64,000 nt of DNA from Isosphaeraceae bacterium (GCA_026004735.1 BPJS01000001.1:3297641-3361640); one strand, 5' to 3'; shown: positions 17,930 through 27,551, numbered from the stretch's first letter. The notes: generated by a model from the sequence alone, not told the origin. Program-made: numbers and translations.

Positions 17930-20900
17930 TCACGGCCCAACCCGATGCACCGTCCCGTCCACCGCGCCCCGGAATCGGCTCCCATCGGCGCCGCGCAATC
18001 CATAGGTCAACTCATAGCAGGTCGTCGGACCAAACCCTTCGATCACGATCCGCACCGTCCGGCCATCGCCCTCCACAGCCACCGACCGAATCGCGTGTTC
18101 ACGCTCCCCCAGATGCGGCGACCCATAATCCGCCGACCGTCGCAGCGACCACGTCCGATACCCCCACCGCCCAGCGTCCGCCGCCACTTCGGGATCGAGC
18201 GGATCGCTGAACCGGACCACCAGCCCATCCCTCACGGCATGAATCGCCGTCGGGACGTGGAGCGGCCGCCCCGTCGGCCGAATCCGGTAAAATCCGCCCG
18301 GCTCAGTCTGATTGCCCGCCCAGGCAAACATCCCGCACACATACAGCCGACCATCCCGGGGATGAAACCGCCCCCGGAGCAAGCCCGTCGCCGTCGGCAC
18401 CATCGGCAGCTCGGCCATCCCTCCCTGCCTCACGCCGCCCACTGTCTCATAAGGAACCACAAAAATCTTCCCATAACCATACGACAGACTGAGCAGCACG
18501 CCGCCCAGCCGCTCCCAGCCCGGTAGCCGTTCCGGGACCTGCACCGGCTCGGCCGGCGAACGGTCAAACGCGTTGGTCACAAAGCAGACCGGCGGCTCAA
18601 CCGGCTCGTCCGATCGATCCGATGCCTCCGTATACGCCCACCGATTCCCATAAAATCCTCCCGCACGCACGCAGTTGAGCCGATTCTTGGGCGTCCAGTG
18701 TCCTTCCTGATCGGTCACAAAAAACGTTCCATCGTCGTTGACGCAAACTCCATTCGGAGCACGAAAACCCGTGGCCACAATCTCGGTCCGTAGGCCGTCG
18801 GGACTGACCCGCAACAGCGTCCCGTGCTGGGGAACGACCGCCGTCCGCGCATGCCGCGCCGCCTTGCCGTAATACAGGTTGCCCGCGGCGTCGGTCTGAA
18901 GACCCATCGCAAATTCATGAAAGTGCTCGGTCACTTGCTGATCATTGTTGAACGTCTCGTAAAAGTCGATCCGCTCGTCGCCATTACGGTCGTGGAGCAC
19001 GGCGATCTGATCGCGGCAGGTGACGTAGATCGCCCCGCCGATCCGCTTCAATCCGAGCGGCTGATACAGACCGGTCGCCACCCGCCGCCACTGCAAGGTT
19101 CCGCTCGGGTCGGTCAGCCCGTCCACCCGCCAGACGTCGCCATCCCAGGTGCTCACCACCGCCGCATCGCCCGTTTCGTCCACAAAATCAAATCCCGTGG
19201 GGCGTATTCGCGCCTGCCACGGGTTCTCCACCGGCAATGCCAGCTCCTCGACCGTCAGCGGACCCGAGCCGTCATCCCGCGGCACTAGCCGGGTCCGAAT
19301 TGCCTCCAGCTCCCGCGCCGCGGTCGACTCGATCGCTTCGGCCAACACCTCTGCCGATCCCAGCGTCCCGGCCTGCTGGTCCAGGATCTCGACCGGACCA
19401 TCCGTCACCAGCAGCGTAAACCGACGCGGCTGGTTCGACGCCGGGATCCTCAGATACCAAACGCCCCCCCGCGCCTCGGGCCTGGCCAGCCCCTCCGGCA
19501 CCACCCGAACCGCCAGCCGGTCCGGCCCGACCCGCATCCGCAGTACCCGATCCGACGCAGCCACATCAAACCGACGCACCAGCACCACCGGCTCAAACCC
19601 CTCCGCCCCCACGACCGTCGGCTGCTCCAAAACCCGGACGCCTCCGACTTCGTAGGCGAGCACCGGGCCGCGCGGCGTGTCGTACCGCCCCAGCCGGCGA
19701 ATCCAGCTCCGAGGTAGCGGTCCGTAACGTCGGCCATCACGGCCGACGATCCTCAAGTCGGCAAAGTCGTCGGTCTCCGGATTGGCCCACCCCGGACCAT
19801 CCGGGTTAGCCACCCGCACCCGGCCCACCACCCGCGGATGCACCTCATGCCGCCCATCCAATTGAATCCCCGCCCAATCCAGAAAGCCCGTTCCGGTCCA
19901 GAACGCAGCCAGCCGCATCGTGTCCAGCTCGTAGAGCGCCCAGGCTGTCCCCCGGCTGACACCCCCCGGGCCTGGATCGAGCCGCACCGCCAAACCCTTG
20001 TAGGCAATGTTGGTCCCGTCATCGCCCACCTCGATCGTGCCCGCGAACACATCTCCATAATCCATGGCGACCCAGGGCTCGACCCGGTTCGGCTCCGGCC
20101 CCCGCTGAACCCCCTTCGGCAACCCCGCCAGGTAGGATTCATCCACCTCGGTATACGTCCCGTCATGTCGACGTCGGAAATATTCTTCACGAATAAAGTG
20201 AATCACATCATATTTCTGACGTGGGACCATCCAGGTCTGCGCTGCCATCTGGCCGTAACCTCGGGTCAAGGTTTGGTACATCGCCAGCGGGTCCGTACCC
20301 CGTTTCAGCGGATCGGCCCAGAATCGGGGCGAGTTGGGCAGCGTTCCGGCCTGTGTGGGCGTGCCGTGGCAATTGGCGCAGACCCGTTGGTAAAGGGCCG
20401 CTCCGCGTTGGCGGCTGGCCTCGTCCCACTCCCGGATCAACCCCGCGTGGTCCAGGTCGTGCTCGTAGAACGGTAGGGGCGCCGCGGCCAGTTCGGCCGG
20501 GGTCGGTTGCAGCGCGTCAACCCGCGCGCGTCCGCCGGCCGCGATCTCGATCACGTACCGCGCCAGATCGAGAAACTCTCGCCGATCGGCCAGCGTGTCC
20601 ACCAGACCTCCGGGCATCAACGACCGCGGCGACTCTGCCCGTTCCTCGATCAGTGCGCGGGCGATCGTGACCCGCTGGCCGGGGTTGGCCGCGTCGTTCA
20701 GTTCGAGCGCTTCGTCGGTCTCCCCGGCGAGTGTGCCCGTGATGGTCCGGCCGTCGCTCAAGCCAACCACGACCGTCGCGTATTCTGGGCGGATCTCCCG
20801 CGATGGCTCCAGAATCGAGGCGACCAGTTGCTCGGGTGTCGTCTCCGCGGGCAGGTGTGCCAGATCCGGGCCAATCCCCCGCCCTTGCCCGCTCAGATCG

Positions 20901-21103
20901 TGGCACGAAGCACACCCCAGCGCCGGGCGGTGGAACAGGACCGCGCCCCGCCGCGCATTCCCCTCGGATCGGGCCGCCTCGGCCAGCCGACTCGCCCCTT
21001 CGGCCAGCAACCGCTCCGTAAGCCCCTCAGCCGCACCCACTCCCGTACTCACGCTCCAGACGACCAGTCCAGCCAACCACGCCCGCCCGTCGCCACGCGC
21101 CAT
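17930..21103 (-). CDS. Diheme cytochrome c / PVC-type glucose-sorbosone dehydrogenase-like protein
   Basis: A 1057-residue exported protein with a signal peptide (1-25; ends GVGAA). Two c-type heme sites are visible: CASCH at 64-68, followed by a heme-pocket domain of planctomycete type (SILEPSREIRPEYATVVVGL), and CANCH at 242-246 in a second cytochrome domain. A long beta-rich region (about 320-600) resembles DUF6797-type proteins, and a C-terminal six-bladed-like propeller (about 620-950) includes FRAPNGVCVNDDGTFFVTDQ and a calcium-like loop DRNGDERIDFYE. Such proteins are thought to oxidise sugars in the periplasm and pass electrons to the hemes. The substrate is unknown. The gene is alone and ends 18 bases from the convergent antiporter stop. 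Confidence 0.85.
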   Translation of the reverse strand: MARGDGRAWLAGLVVWSVSTGVGAAEGLTERLLAEGASRLAEAARSEGNARRGAVLFHRPALGCASCHDLSGQGRGIGPDLAHLPAETTPEQLVASILEPSREIRPEYATVVVGLSDGRTITGTLAGETDEALELNDAANPGQRVTIARALIEERAESPRSLMPGGLVDTLADRREFLDLARYVIEIAAGGRARVDALQPTPAELAAAPLPFYEHDLDHAGLIREWDEASRQRGAALYQRVCANCHGTPTQAGTLPNSPRFWADPLKRGTDPLAMYQTLTRGYGQMAAQTWMVPRQKYDVIHFIREEYFRRRHDGTYTEVDESYLAGLPKGVQRGPEPNRVEPWVAMDYGDVFAGTIEVGDDGTNIAYKGLAVRLDPGPGGVSRGTAWALYELDTMRLAAFWTGTGFLDWAGIQLDGRHEVHPRVVGRVRVANPDGPGWANPETDDFADLRIVGRDGRRYGPLPRSWIRRLGRYDTPRGPVLAYEVGGVRVLEQPTVVGAEGFEPVVLVRRFDVAASDRVLRMRVGPDRLAVRVVPEGLARPEARGGVWYLRIPASNQPRRFTLLVTDGPVEILDQQAGTLGSAEVLAEAIESTAARELEAIRTRLVPRDDGSGPLTVEELALPVENPWQARIRPTGFDFVDETGDAAVVSTWDGDVWRVDGLTDPSGTLQWRRVATGLYQPLGLKRIGGAIYVTCRDQIAVLHDRNGDERIDFYETFNNDQQVTEHFHEFAMGLQTDAAGNLYYGKAARHARTAVVPQHGTLLRVSPDGLRTEIVATGFRAPNGVCVNDDGTFFVTDQEGHWTPKNRLNCVRAGGFYGNRWAYTEASDRSDEPVEPPVCFVTNAFDRSPAEPVQVPERLPGWERLGGVLLSLSYGYGKIFVVPYETVGGVRQGGMAELPMVPTATGLLRGRFHPRDGRLYVCGMFAWAGNQTEPGGFYRIRPTGRPLHVPTAIHAVRDGLVVRFSDPLDPEVAADAGRWGYRTWSLRRSADYGSPHLGEREHAIRSVAVEGDGRTVRIVIEGFGPTTCYELTYGLRGADGSRFRGAVDGTVHRVGP

Positions 21104-21321
21104 CGTCGTGCCTCGCCAATTCCTTCACGATCAACCTTCGACACCATCATAAGCCGACGAGCGTGTTCCGCTACCGCGCCAGGCACAACGCCGATGTCTC
21201 CCCCTTTGACGCGTCCCCTGCCGAGGACCGAAAATACAGTTCTTTACCGGGCCGCCTCGACGGCAACCGGTCGCCCTCAAACTCTCCCCCGCCTCGAATC
21301 CCCCCGCCAGAGTACTCCGCC

Positions 21322-23958
21322 ATGCCGCTTCGATCGCTCACCGCAGTCGCTTCGAGTCTGCTCGCACTGGTCGTTCTGGCCGCGCCGGCGACGGCCCAGC
21401 CCGACGAACCGCGCCTCGAGCTTCGGAAAGGCGATCGGATCGTCCTGATCGGCAATACCCTGGCCGAGCGGATGCAGTACTTCGGCCATTTTGAAACCCT
21501 GCTCCAGAGCCGATTCCCCGACTTCAACCTCACCGTCCGCAACCTCGGCTGGTCGGCCGACGAACTGACCCTCCGCCCCCGCTCCAACGGCTTCCAGAAT
21601 CATGGACACAACCTGACCGAACACAAGCCATCGGTCGTGTTGGCCTTCTTGGGGTTTAACGAGTCGTTCGCCGGCTCCGAGGGACTCGCCCGGTTCCAGT
21701 CCGATCTGGCCCGGTTCGTTGACGAAACCACCTCGACGGCCTACGACGGCGAGGCTACGCCCCGTCTGGTCCTGGTTTCGCCGATCGCCCACGAAGACCT
21801 CGGCGATCCGCATCTTCCCGACGGTTCGGCCAACAACGCCAACCTCGCGCTTTACACCCAAACGATGGCAGAGGTCGCCCGGCAGAAGGGCGTCGTGTTC
21901 GTCGATCTGTTCACCCCGACCCGCTCTCTCTACGCGGAAACCCACACCCCCCTGACCATCAACGGCGTCCATCTCAACGAAGCCGGCGACGCCGCCGTCG
22001 CCCGGCTGATCGACGAGGCCCTCTTCGGACCCCGGCCGGCCTCGGTCCCGGCCGACTTGGACGCCCTCCGCGCTGCCGTTCTCGAGAAAGACCGGCAATT
22101 CTTCTTCGACTACCGCGCCGTCAACGGCTGCTACATCTACGGCGAACGCAAGGAACCCTTCGGCGTCGTCAACTTCCCCGCCGAGTTCGCCAAGCTGCGC
22201 CAGATGATCGCCAACCGCGACCAGCGTATCTGGGCCATCGCACGCGGCGAAACCGTCCCGCCCCAGATCGACGACTCGAATACCGGCCCGTTCGCCACGG
22301 TCGTCTCCAACGTGGCCAGGCCCGCCCCCATTCTCGCCCCCGACGAGGCCCTCCAGTCGTTTACCCTGCCCGACGGTTACGTGATCGAGCTGTTCGCCTC
22401 CGAGCAGCAGTTCCCCGACCTGCGTAAGCCGGTCCAGATGACCTTCGACGCCCGCGGCCGCCTCTGGGTCGCAACCATGCCCAGCTACCCGATGTATCTG
22501 CCCGGCACCCCGCCCAACGACAAAATCTTGATCCTCGAGGATTCCAACGGCGACGGCCGCGCCGACTCCTGCACGACCTTTGCCGACGGCCTCCACCTGC
22601 CCACCGGCCTCGAATTCGGCAAGGGCGGCCTGTTCGTCGGCCAGCAGCCCAACCTGATGTGGCTCAAAGACGTTGACGGCGACGACCGGGCCGATCTCCG
22701 CGAACTCGTGCTCCACGGCTTCGACTCGGCCGATTCCCATCACGCCATCCACACCTTCCTTTACGATCCGGCCGGCGGGCTCCACTTCCAGGAAGGCGTC
22801 TTCCACCACACCCAGGTCGAAACCCCCTACGGCCCCCAGCGGGTTAAGAACGCCGGAATCTTCCGGTTCGAGCCCCGCACCTGGCGGTTCGAGGTCTGGA
22901 CCTCCTACCCCTTCGCCAATCCCTGGGGCCATGCCATCGACCGCTGGGGCCAGAACTTCATCGCCGACGCCTCTGGCGGCGCCAACTACTTCGGCACGGC
23001 CTTCTCCGGCCAGGTCGACTACCCCGATAAACACAGCAGCATGGAGCAGTTCTTCCCCATGCAATGGCGCCCCACCTGCGGCTGCGAACTCGTCTCCTCC
23101 CGCGCCTTCCCCGACGACACCCAGGGCGACTACCTGCTCAACAACAACATCGGCTTCCAGGGAATCCTCCGGTACCGCGTCCGCGAGGCCGACTCGGGCT
23201 TTCGGGGCCAGGCTGTCGAGCCGCTGCTCCGCTCCAGCGACCCCTGCTTCCGTCCGGTCGACCTCGAATTCGGCCCCGACGGCGCCCTCTACGTCGTCGA
23301 CTGGTACAACCCCCTGGTCGGCCATATGCAGCACTCCCTCCGCGACTCCAACCGCGACACCCGCCACGGCCGCATCTACCGCATCCGCCACAAGGATAAG
23401 CCTCTCCTCCAACCCGCCCGGATCGCCGGCGCCTCGATTCCCGAATTGCTCGAACTGCTCCGCAGCTACGAGGATCGCACCCGCTATCGGGTCCGCATGG
23501 CCCTCTGGGAGCAACCCGAGGCCGACGTCCTCAAGGCCCTCGACACCTGGATCGACTCGCTCGATCCGGCCGACCCCGACCTCTGGCGGCTGCGGCTCGA
23601 GGGTCTCTGGCTCCACGCCGCGTTCGACCACGTCCAGCCCAGCCTCCTGCGCACGCTGCTCCGTTGCCCCGAACCCAAGGCCCGCGCCGCCGCTACCCGC
23701 GTCCTCGGCGCCTGGCGCGACCGCCTGCCCGACACCCTCGACCTGCTCCGCACTCAGATCAACGACGAACACCCCCGCGTCCGCCTCGAAGCCGTCCGCG
23801 CGCTCTCCTTCTTCCACGGCGAGCGGGCCGCTCAGGCCCAGGAAATCGCCCTCGAACTGCTCCAACACCCTCTGGACTACTACCTCGAATACACCCTCAA
23901 CGAGACCAACAAAACCCTCGAACGTCGCCTGAAAAATCTCGACGCCGTAGCCCGCTAA
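21322..23958 (+). CDS. SGNH-like domain fused to PVC-type membrane-bound dehydrogenase
   Basis: An 878-residue exported protein; the ATG at 21322 gives a clean signal peptide (MPLRSLTAVASSLLALVVLA, cleavage after ATAQ). Residues about 30-270 resemble a SGNH/GDSL hydrolase: block I reads LIGNTLAER where GDS is expected, block III reads GFNES, and block V reads NGVHLNEAG. The usual serine is therefore absent at block I. Residues about 345-700 are a propeller dehydrogenase of the PVC type (PDGYVIELFASEQQFPDL, GRLWVATMPSYP, a DSNGDGRAD loop, FRPVDLEFGPDGALYVVDWY). The C-terminus starts HEAT-like repeats. No CxxCH is present; the heme lies in the next gene, 37 bases downstream, so the two likely form one split enzyme. 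Confidence 0.85.
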   Translation: MPLRSLTAVASSLLALVVLAAPATAQPDEPRLELRKGDRIVLIGNTLAERMQYFGHFETLLQSRFPDFNLTVRNLGWSADELTLRPRSNGFQNHGHNLTEHKPSVVLAFLGFNESFAGSEGLARFQSDLARFVDETTSTAYDGEATPRLVLVSPIAHEDLGDPHLPDGSANNANLALYTQTMAEVARQKGVVFVDLFTPTRSLYAETHTPLTINGVHLNEAGDAAVARLIDEALFGPRPASVPADLDALRAAVLEKDRQFFFDYRAVNGCYIYGERKEPFGVVNFPAEFAKLRQMIANRDQRIWAIARGETVPPQIDDSNTGPFATVVSNVARPAPILAPDEALQSFTLPDGYVIELFASEQQFPDLRKPVQMTFDARGRLWVATMPSYPMYLPGTPPNDKILILEDSNGDGRADSCTTFADGLHLPTGLEFGKGGLFVGQQPNLMWLKDVDGDDRADLRELVLHGFDSADSHHAIHTFLYDPAGGLHFQEGVFHHTQVETPYGPQRVKNAGIFRFEPRTWRFEVWTSYPFANPWGHAIDRWGQNFIADASGGANYFGTAFSGQVDYPDKHSSMEQFFPMQWRPTCGCELVSSRAFPDDTQGDYLLNNNIGFQGILRYRVREADSGFRGQAVEPLLRSSDPCFRPVDLEFGPDGALYVVDWYNPLVGHMQHSLRDSNRDTRHGRIYRIRHKDKPLLQPARIAGASIPELLELLRSYEDRTRYRVRMALWEQPEADVLKALDTWIDSLDPADPDLWRLRLEGLWLHAAFDHVQPSLLRTLLRCPEPKARAAATRVLGAWRDRLPDTLDLLRTQINDEHPRVRLEAVRALSFFHGERAAQAQEIALELLQHPLDYYLEYTLNETNKTLERRLKNLDAVAR

Positions 23959-23995
23959 CCCCGCCCCAACGCTTCCCGGCACCTCGCCCAACCCC

Positions 23996-25735
23996 ATGCT
24001 AAACCCCGCGCTGTTCCTGTCCATCCTGTTGCTCACCGCTCAGGATTCCCCGCTGGTGCGGCTGCTCAAGGGCGGACGCGTTCCCCCCGAGCGCCAGGGG
24101 GCCGTCGTCGATCTGATCGCCCGTCGCGGCACCGCGGCCGACCTGGCCTACCTGCTCCAGCAGGTCGCCGACCCCAACGGCTTCGAGCCTTCGGTTCGCC
24201 TCCGAGCGCTCGACGCTTTGGCCGACGCCGCACGCCAACGCGCTACCTACCCTGACGGCGATCGGTCCGCCGTCCTCCGGCTTGCCGCCGACCCTCAGCT
24301 CGCTCCCGACCTCCGCGCCCGCGCCACGCGGCTGGCTGGTCTTTGGTCACTGCCCGACGCGCTCGATCCGTTGGCCCGCCTCGCCGCCGACCCCGCCTCG
24401 CCCCTGAGCGTCCGCACCGCCGCCATTGAAGCGCTGGCTGACCTTGGCCCTCACGCCCGCGGACCCCTCGAAGCCCTCGACACCGACGCCCAGCCCCGCG
24501 TGATCCGGATGGCCGCCGTCGCCGCCCTGGCGCGCTTCGACCTGACTGCCGCCGCCCACCGCGCCGCGGCCCTCCTGTCCGAATCGATCGACGACGAAGA
24601 CTTGACCCCCCTTCTCGCCGCCTTCGTTCAGCGCCAACGCGGACCCGAGACGCTGGCCTCCGCGCTGGCGGCTCGACCGCTGGCGGCCGATCCGGCCAAG
24701 CGCGCCCTCCGCGCCCTGTATGCCCTCGGCCGCGCCGATGCCTCGCTCGTCGCCGCACTGAGCGCCGCCGCTGGCCTCGACGCCGAGCCTCCCCCTCCCT
24801 CCGACGCCGAGATCGCCGCCCTCGTCGCCGAAGTCCAGAGTTCCGGCGACCCGGCACGCGGCGAACGCGTCTTCCGCCGCGCGGATCTCAATTGCCTCGG
24901 TTGCCACGCCATCGCCGGTGCCGGCAATTCCCTAGGCCCCGACCTGGGACCGATCGGGACCACCTCGCCCCCCGATTACCTCCTCCGTTCGCTCTTCCTG
25001 CCCGACGAGGCCATCAAGGAGCAGTACCACACCCTGGTCGTCCTCACCACCGACGGCCAGATCTTCCACGGCATCCTCGTCGACCGGGACGATCAGCGCG
25101 TCGTCCTCAAAGACGCCACCGGTACCACCCGCTCGATCCCGACGGCCGACATCGAGGAGGAAAAGCCGGGCGGGTCGCTCATGCCCAAAGGTCTGACTCA
25201 ACTGATGACCCGCGGCGAGCTGGTCGACCTGGTCCGGTTCCTCTCCGAACTCGGCCGCCCCGGTCCGTTTGCCCTGCCGCCACCGTCGCTGGTCCGCCGC
25301 TGGCAGGTCTTCCGCGACGTGCCCCCCGACCTCCAGCAAGGCTGGCCGGAGTCGGTCCAGGTCTCCCTCCAGTTGCTCAATGCCGACCCCCAGCGCTGGG
25401 CGCCCGCCTTCGCGCTTCACTCGGGCGACCTTCCGCTCCAGGAGCTGACCGGTCTGGCCGGCGGACCAGTTCTCTACCTCCAGACTCAATTCGAGCTGGC
25501 CGAACCCGGCCAGATGCTTGCCCAGTTCGACGATCCCAGCGGTCTGCGGCTTTGGTTCGGAGCGCGCGTCGTCGAGCTCGACGCATCCGGCGCCGCCCGC
25601 TTCGACGCACCCAAGGGAACCCACCGGCTGATCCTCCGCGTCGATACGGCCAGCCGCAGCCGGCCAACCCTTCGGCTCACCCTTCAACCGGATGCCGGCT
25701 CCAGCGCTCGGGTCGTACCGGCCGGCGGTCTCTGA
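23996..25735 (+). CDS. HEAT-repeat cytochrome c subunit, partner of the preceding dehydrogenase
   Basis: A 579-residue exported protein starting with a short hydrophobic segment (MLNPALFLSILLLTA). Residues about 25-270 are HEAT/armadillo-like repeats rich in Ala, Leu and Asp. The single heme site CLGCH is at 300-304, followed by the planctomycete heme-domain text (GPDLGPIGTTSPPDYLLRSL, TTDGQIFHGILV, the methionine-containing GGSLMPKGL) ending near 405. The last 170 residues form a beta-rich domain with no recognised family. The gene follows the dehydrogenase gene after 37 bases. In many relatives, including the one at 36-39 kb here, propeller, HEAT and heme are one polypeptide. Its 3' end overlaps the convergent gene by 52 bases. 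Confidence 0.88.
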   Translation: MLNPALFLSILLLTAQDSPLVRLLKGGRVPPERQGAVVDLIARRGTAADLAYLLQQVADPNGFEPSVRLRALDALADAARQRATYPDGDRSAVLRLAADPQLAPDLRARATRLAGLWSLPDALDPLARLAADPASPLSVRTAAIEALADLGPHARGPLEALDTDAQPRVIRMAAVAALARFDLTAAAHRAAALLSESIDDEDLTPLLAAFVQRQRGPETLASALAARPLAADPAKRALRALYALGRADASLVAALSAAAGLDAEPPPPSDAEIAALVAEVQSSGDPARGERVFRRADLNCLGCHAIAGAGNSLGPDLGPIGTTSPPDYLLRSLFLPDEAIKEQYHTLVVLTTDGQIFHGILVDRDDQRVVLKDATGTTRSIPTADIEEEKPGGSLMPKGLTQLMTRGELVDLVRFLSELGRPGPFALPPPSLVRRWQVFRDVPPDLQQGWPESVQVSLQLLNADPQRWAPAFALHSGDLPLQELTGLAGGPVLYLQTQFELAEPGQMLAQFDDPSGLRLWFGARVVELDASGAARFDAPKGTHRLILRVDTASRSRPTLRLTLQPDAGSSARVVPAGGL

Positions 25736-26166
25736 TCGGCCCGCCCTACTGAAAGGGCGCCGACCAGTCGGTCCGGGCCGATCCGCGCGAGTGTCGATCG
25801 TCCGCTGGGCGCGGTCGGACTCCCTCCTCGCCGTGGCTCGAAGAGACGCCCCGAGCTGCGTCCGCCCGTCTGCGGACGCGCGGGCAGCCACCGCCAGCGA
25901 CCCACTCCGCCCGCTTCCACCAGACGCACTCGAAGCTGGCGGGCCGCCCACGCAGAGAGCGTCACCCGGACGCCGTCAGGCCGTTCCCAGACGGCCAGCC
26001 AACCGGCCAGGTCCATCTCGGCCAGCGTATCGGTGAGTTGCTCGATATCGCGTCCCATCCACCTGGCCAACGCTCCCGGCGTCTGCCAGGTGTGATCGGC
26101 TCGGATCAACGCGTCGAGGATCGCGCGCCAATCGGCCCGAGGCCCGGACGATTTCGCGGCATTCAT
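25684..26166 (-). CDS. Winged-helix-like small protein
   Basis: A 160-residue protein of no named family. Residues about 12-75 look like a winged helix-turn-helix (WRAILDALIRADHTWQTPGA, then LADTL-type recognition helix text TDTLAEMDLAGWLAVW and a short wing GVRVTLSAWAARQL). The C-terminus is Arg/Gly/Pro-rich. The ATG at 26166 is chosen; a TTG at 26238 is possible. The last 52 bases overlap the convergent HEAT-cytochrome gene. It could be a DNA-binding regulator, or a protein that uses the fold for other contacts. Confidence 0.5.
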   Translation of the reverse strand: MNAAKSSGPRADWRAILDALIRADHTWQTPGALARWMGRDIEQLTDTLAEMDLAGWLAVWERPDGVRVTLSAWAARQLRVRLVEAGGVGRWRWLPARPQTGGRSSGRLFEPRRGGSPTAPSGRSTLARIGPDRLVGALSVGRADQRPPAGTTRALEPASG

Positions 26167-26393
26167 CGGCAACAAGCTCCCGGTCCTGCCTACGCTGGCG
26201 GTCGAACGAGCAGGTTTCAATGGCAGAAGTTCGATCAAGGGAAAACTGTGGCCCGCTCAGCCACACTTGGGTCGAGCGGTGGCCGGGATGGATCGTCGCG
26301 GTAAGTCGCCATGGGGGTTTGGGCAACTCCGCCGGACGCCATCGCCTGCCGCGCGGCTCTCGGATTCGCCGGGCGCCGTGAGGCGGGTTATCA

Positions 26394-26436
26394 CCGGGGC
26401 CGGGGGAGACGCTGGCCGACCCGGCGTCGGCCCCGG
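26394..26436 (-). terminator. Nine-base GC stem-loop downstream of the coiled-coil gene
   Basis: CCGGGGCCG (26394-26402) is the exact reverse complement of CGGCCCCGG (26428-26436). On the minus strand this hairpin begins 12 bases after the stop of the gene ending at 26448, a typical terminator position, although no T-run is obvious. Confidence 0.5.
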
Positions 26437-26447
26437 CCGGTCAACGA

Positions 26448-27515
26448 TCACGCGGCCGGTTCCGACTCCGAGGGTGCCGTGGCTCGGGCTGGCCTTCGGT
26501 GATAGGCCAGACCGATCGGCTCCTCGGGACCATCAACGGTTCGGGCGAGCTGTTCGTCGCGGCGGCGAATTTCGGCCCCATCGGGCTGGTGAAGCGAGGG
26601 GAAGCGGGCCTCGACCTCGGCCACCGTTGCCGCGAATTCGGCTGCGGCCGCCGCGGCGGCGGCCTCTTCCTCGCGGGCCTGGGCTTCTCGAGCGCGGAGA
26701 GCACTCAGCGCGCTATCCGGGAAGCGGCTGAGATGGTCGAGCACTTCACGCACCCAGCGTGCCGAGAGTCCCTCAGGAGCCTCGCGAGCCAGCAAGAAGG
26801 CGGCCACGCACGCGCTGGAGTCGGACGTGTCGACGGCCTCGCGGACAAATCGCTCCAGCTCCTCGGCCGGTCGTCCGCGCAGGGCCTCGACGTATCGCGC
26901 CGCGGTGCGTTCATTGACCCGATCTGGCCGGTCGGTCGCCTGGTCGATCCGCCGTTCTTCCTCAGGTCCCAGACTGCGGAGCCGGAACGCCTCGAGCTGC
27001 CGCCGCGCCCACTCCATCGCCGCTTCGTCGCCCGCCACCCGCGCAGTCTCGTGAAAGCTCAGCAGGCTGTCGAGCGTCGGCGCGGGCGGTCCTCCGTGGA
27101 GCGGGCGGCGGAAAGCCCGGGCCTCAAACTCGGCGCTGCGGGTGGCCAGTTGTTGCTCGATGATCGACTGCCGCAATAGCTCGATCATCTCGCGCTGCAG
27201 CGACTCGAGCGACGCCGTCCGCCGTGCCAGCCGCCGCGCTTCGGTCACCGCGACCAGACGATCGAGAAAAACCCGCGGCGCAGCGCTCGATTCCTGCGCC
27301 TGCCGCGTTAGCCGTTCCCGCAGTCGCTGGGCGGCCTCCGCAGCACGCTGCCGGGCCACCTTCAAGGTGATCTCACCATTACGCACTTGCCGCTCCAGGG
27401 CGGTCCGCGTCGCCTGAAACTCGGAGAGCGCCGCGTCGGCCTCAGCCTTGAACGGTGTGCTCAGATGCGCGGCCACCGACTGCGTCGGCTGGATCCGATT
27501 CGGGTTCAGACGCAT
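26448..27515 (-). CDS. Cytosolic coiled-coil protein of unknown function
   Basis: A 355-residue, highly helical protein without signal peptide or membrane segment. Residues about 20-125 are a long coiled coil (ALSEFQATRTALERQ, RQRAAEAAQRLRERL, SLQREMIELLRQSII); a second helical region at 200-265 contains ERTAARYVEALRGRPAEELE; and an alanine run of eight (EEEAAAAAAAAEF) lies near 300. Composition suggests a structural or scaffold protein. The ATG at 27515 has GGGAG and GAGGTG before it. A small Trp/Arg-rich frame lies 36 bases upstream on the same strand. No family could be named. Confidence 0.65.
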   Translation of the reverse strand: MRLNPNRIQPTQSVAAHLSTPFKAEADAALSEFQATRTALERQVRNGEITLKVARQRAAEAAQRLRERLTRQAQESSAAPRVFLDRLVAVTEARRLARRTASLESLQREMIELLRQSIIEQQLATRSAEFEARAFRRPLHGGPPAPTLDSLLSFHETARVAGDEAAMEWARRQLEAFRLRSLGPEEERRIDQATDRPDRVNERTAARYVEALRGRPAEELERFVREAVDTSDSSACVAAFLLAREAPEGLSARWVREVLDHLSRFPDSALSALRAREAQAREEEAAAAAAAAEFAATVAEVEARFPSLHQPDGAEIRRRDEQLARTVDGPEEPIGLAYHRRPARATAPSESEPAA

Positions 27516-27551
27516 CGCACCTCGTCTCCCTTCTGACTCAAGGGTTAGGGG

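Noticed and set aside
16252..18210. Long open frame (652 codons) on the plus strand
   Set aside because: Arg/Pro/His-rich shadow of the antiporter gene in another frame.
21277..24036. Long open frame (919 codons) on the minus strand
   Set aside because: It is antisense to the well-supported SGNH/dehydrogenase gene; its translation is Gly/Val/Ala/Glu-rich with no domain, as expected for the complement of a GC-rich gene.
26257..26451. 64-residue minus-strand frame with ATGA overlap to the coiled-coil gene stop
   Set aside because: The text is Pro/Arg-rich without secondary structure and spans the hairpin that looks like a terminator.
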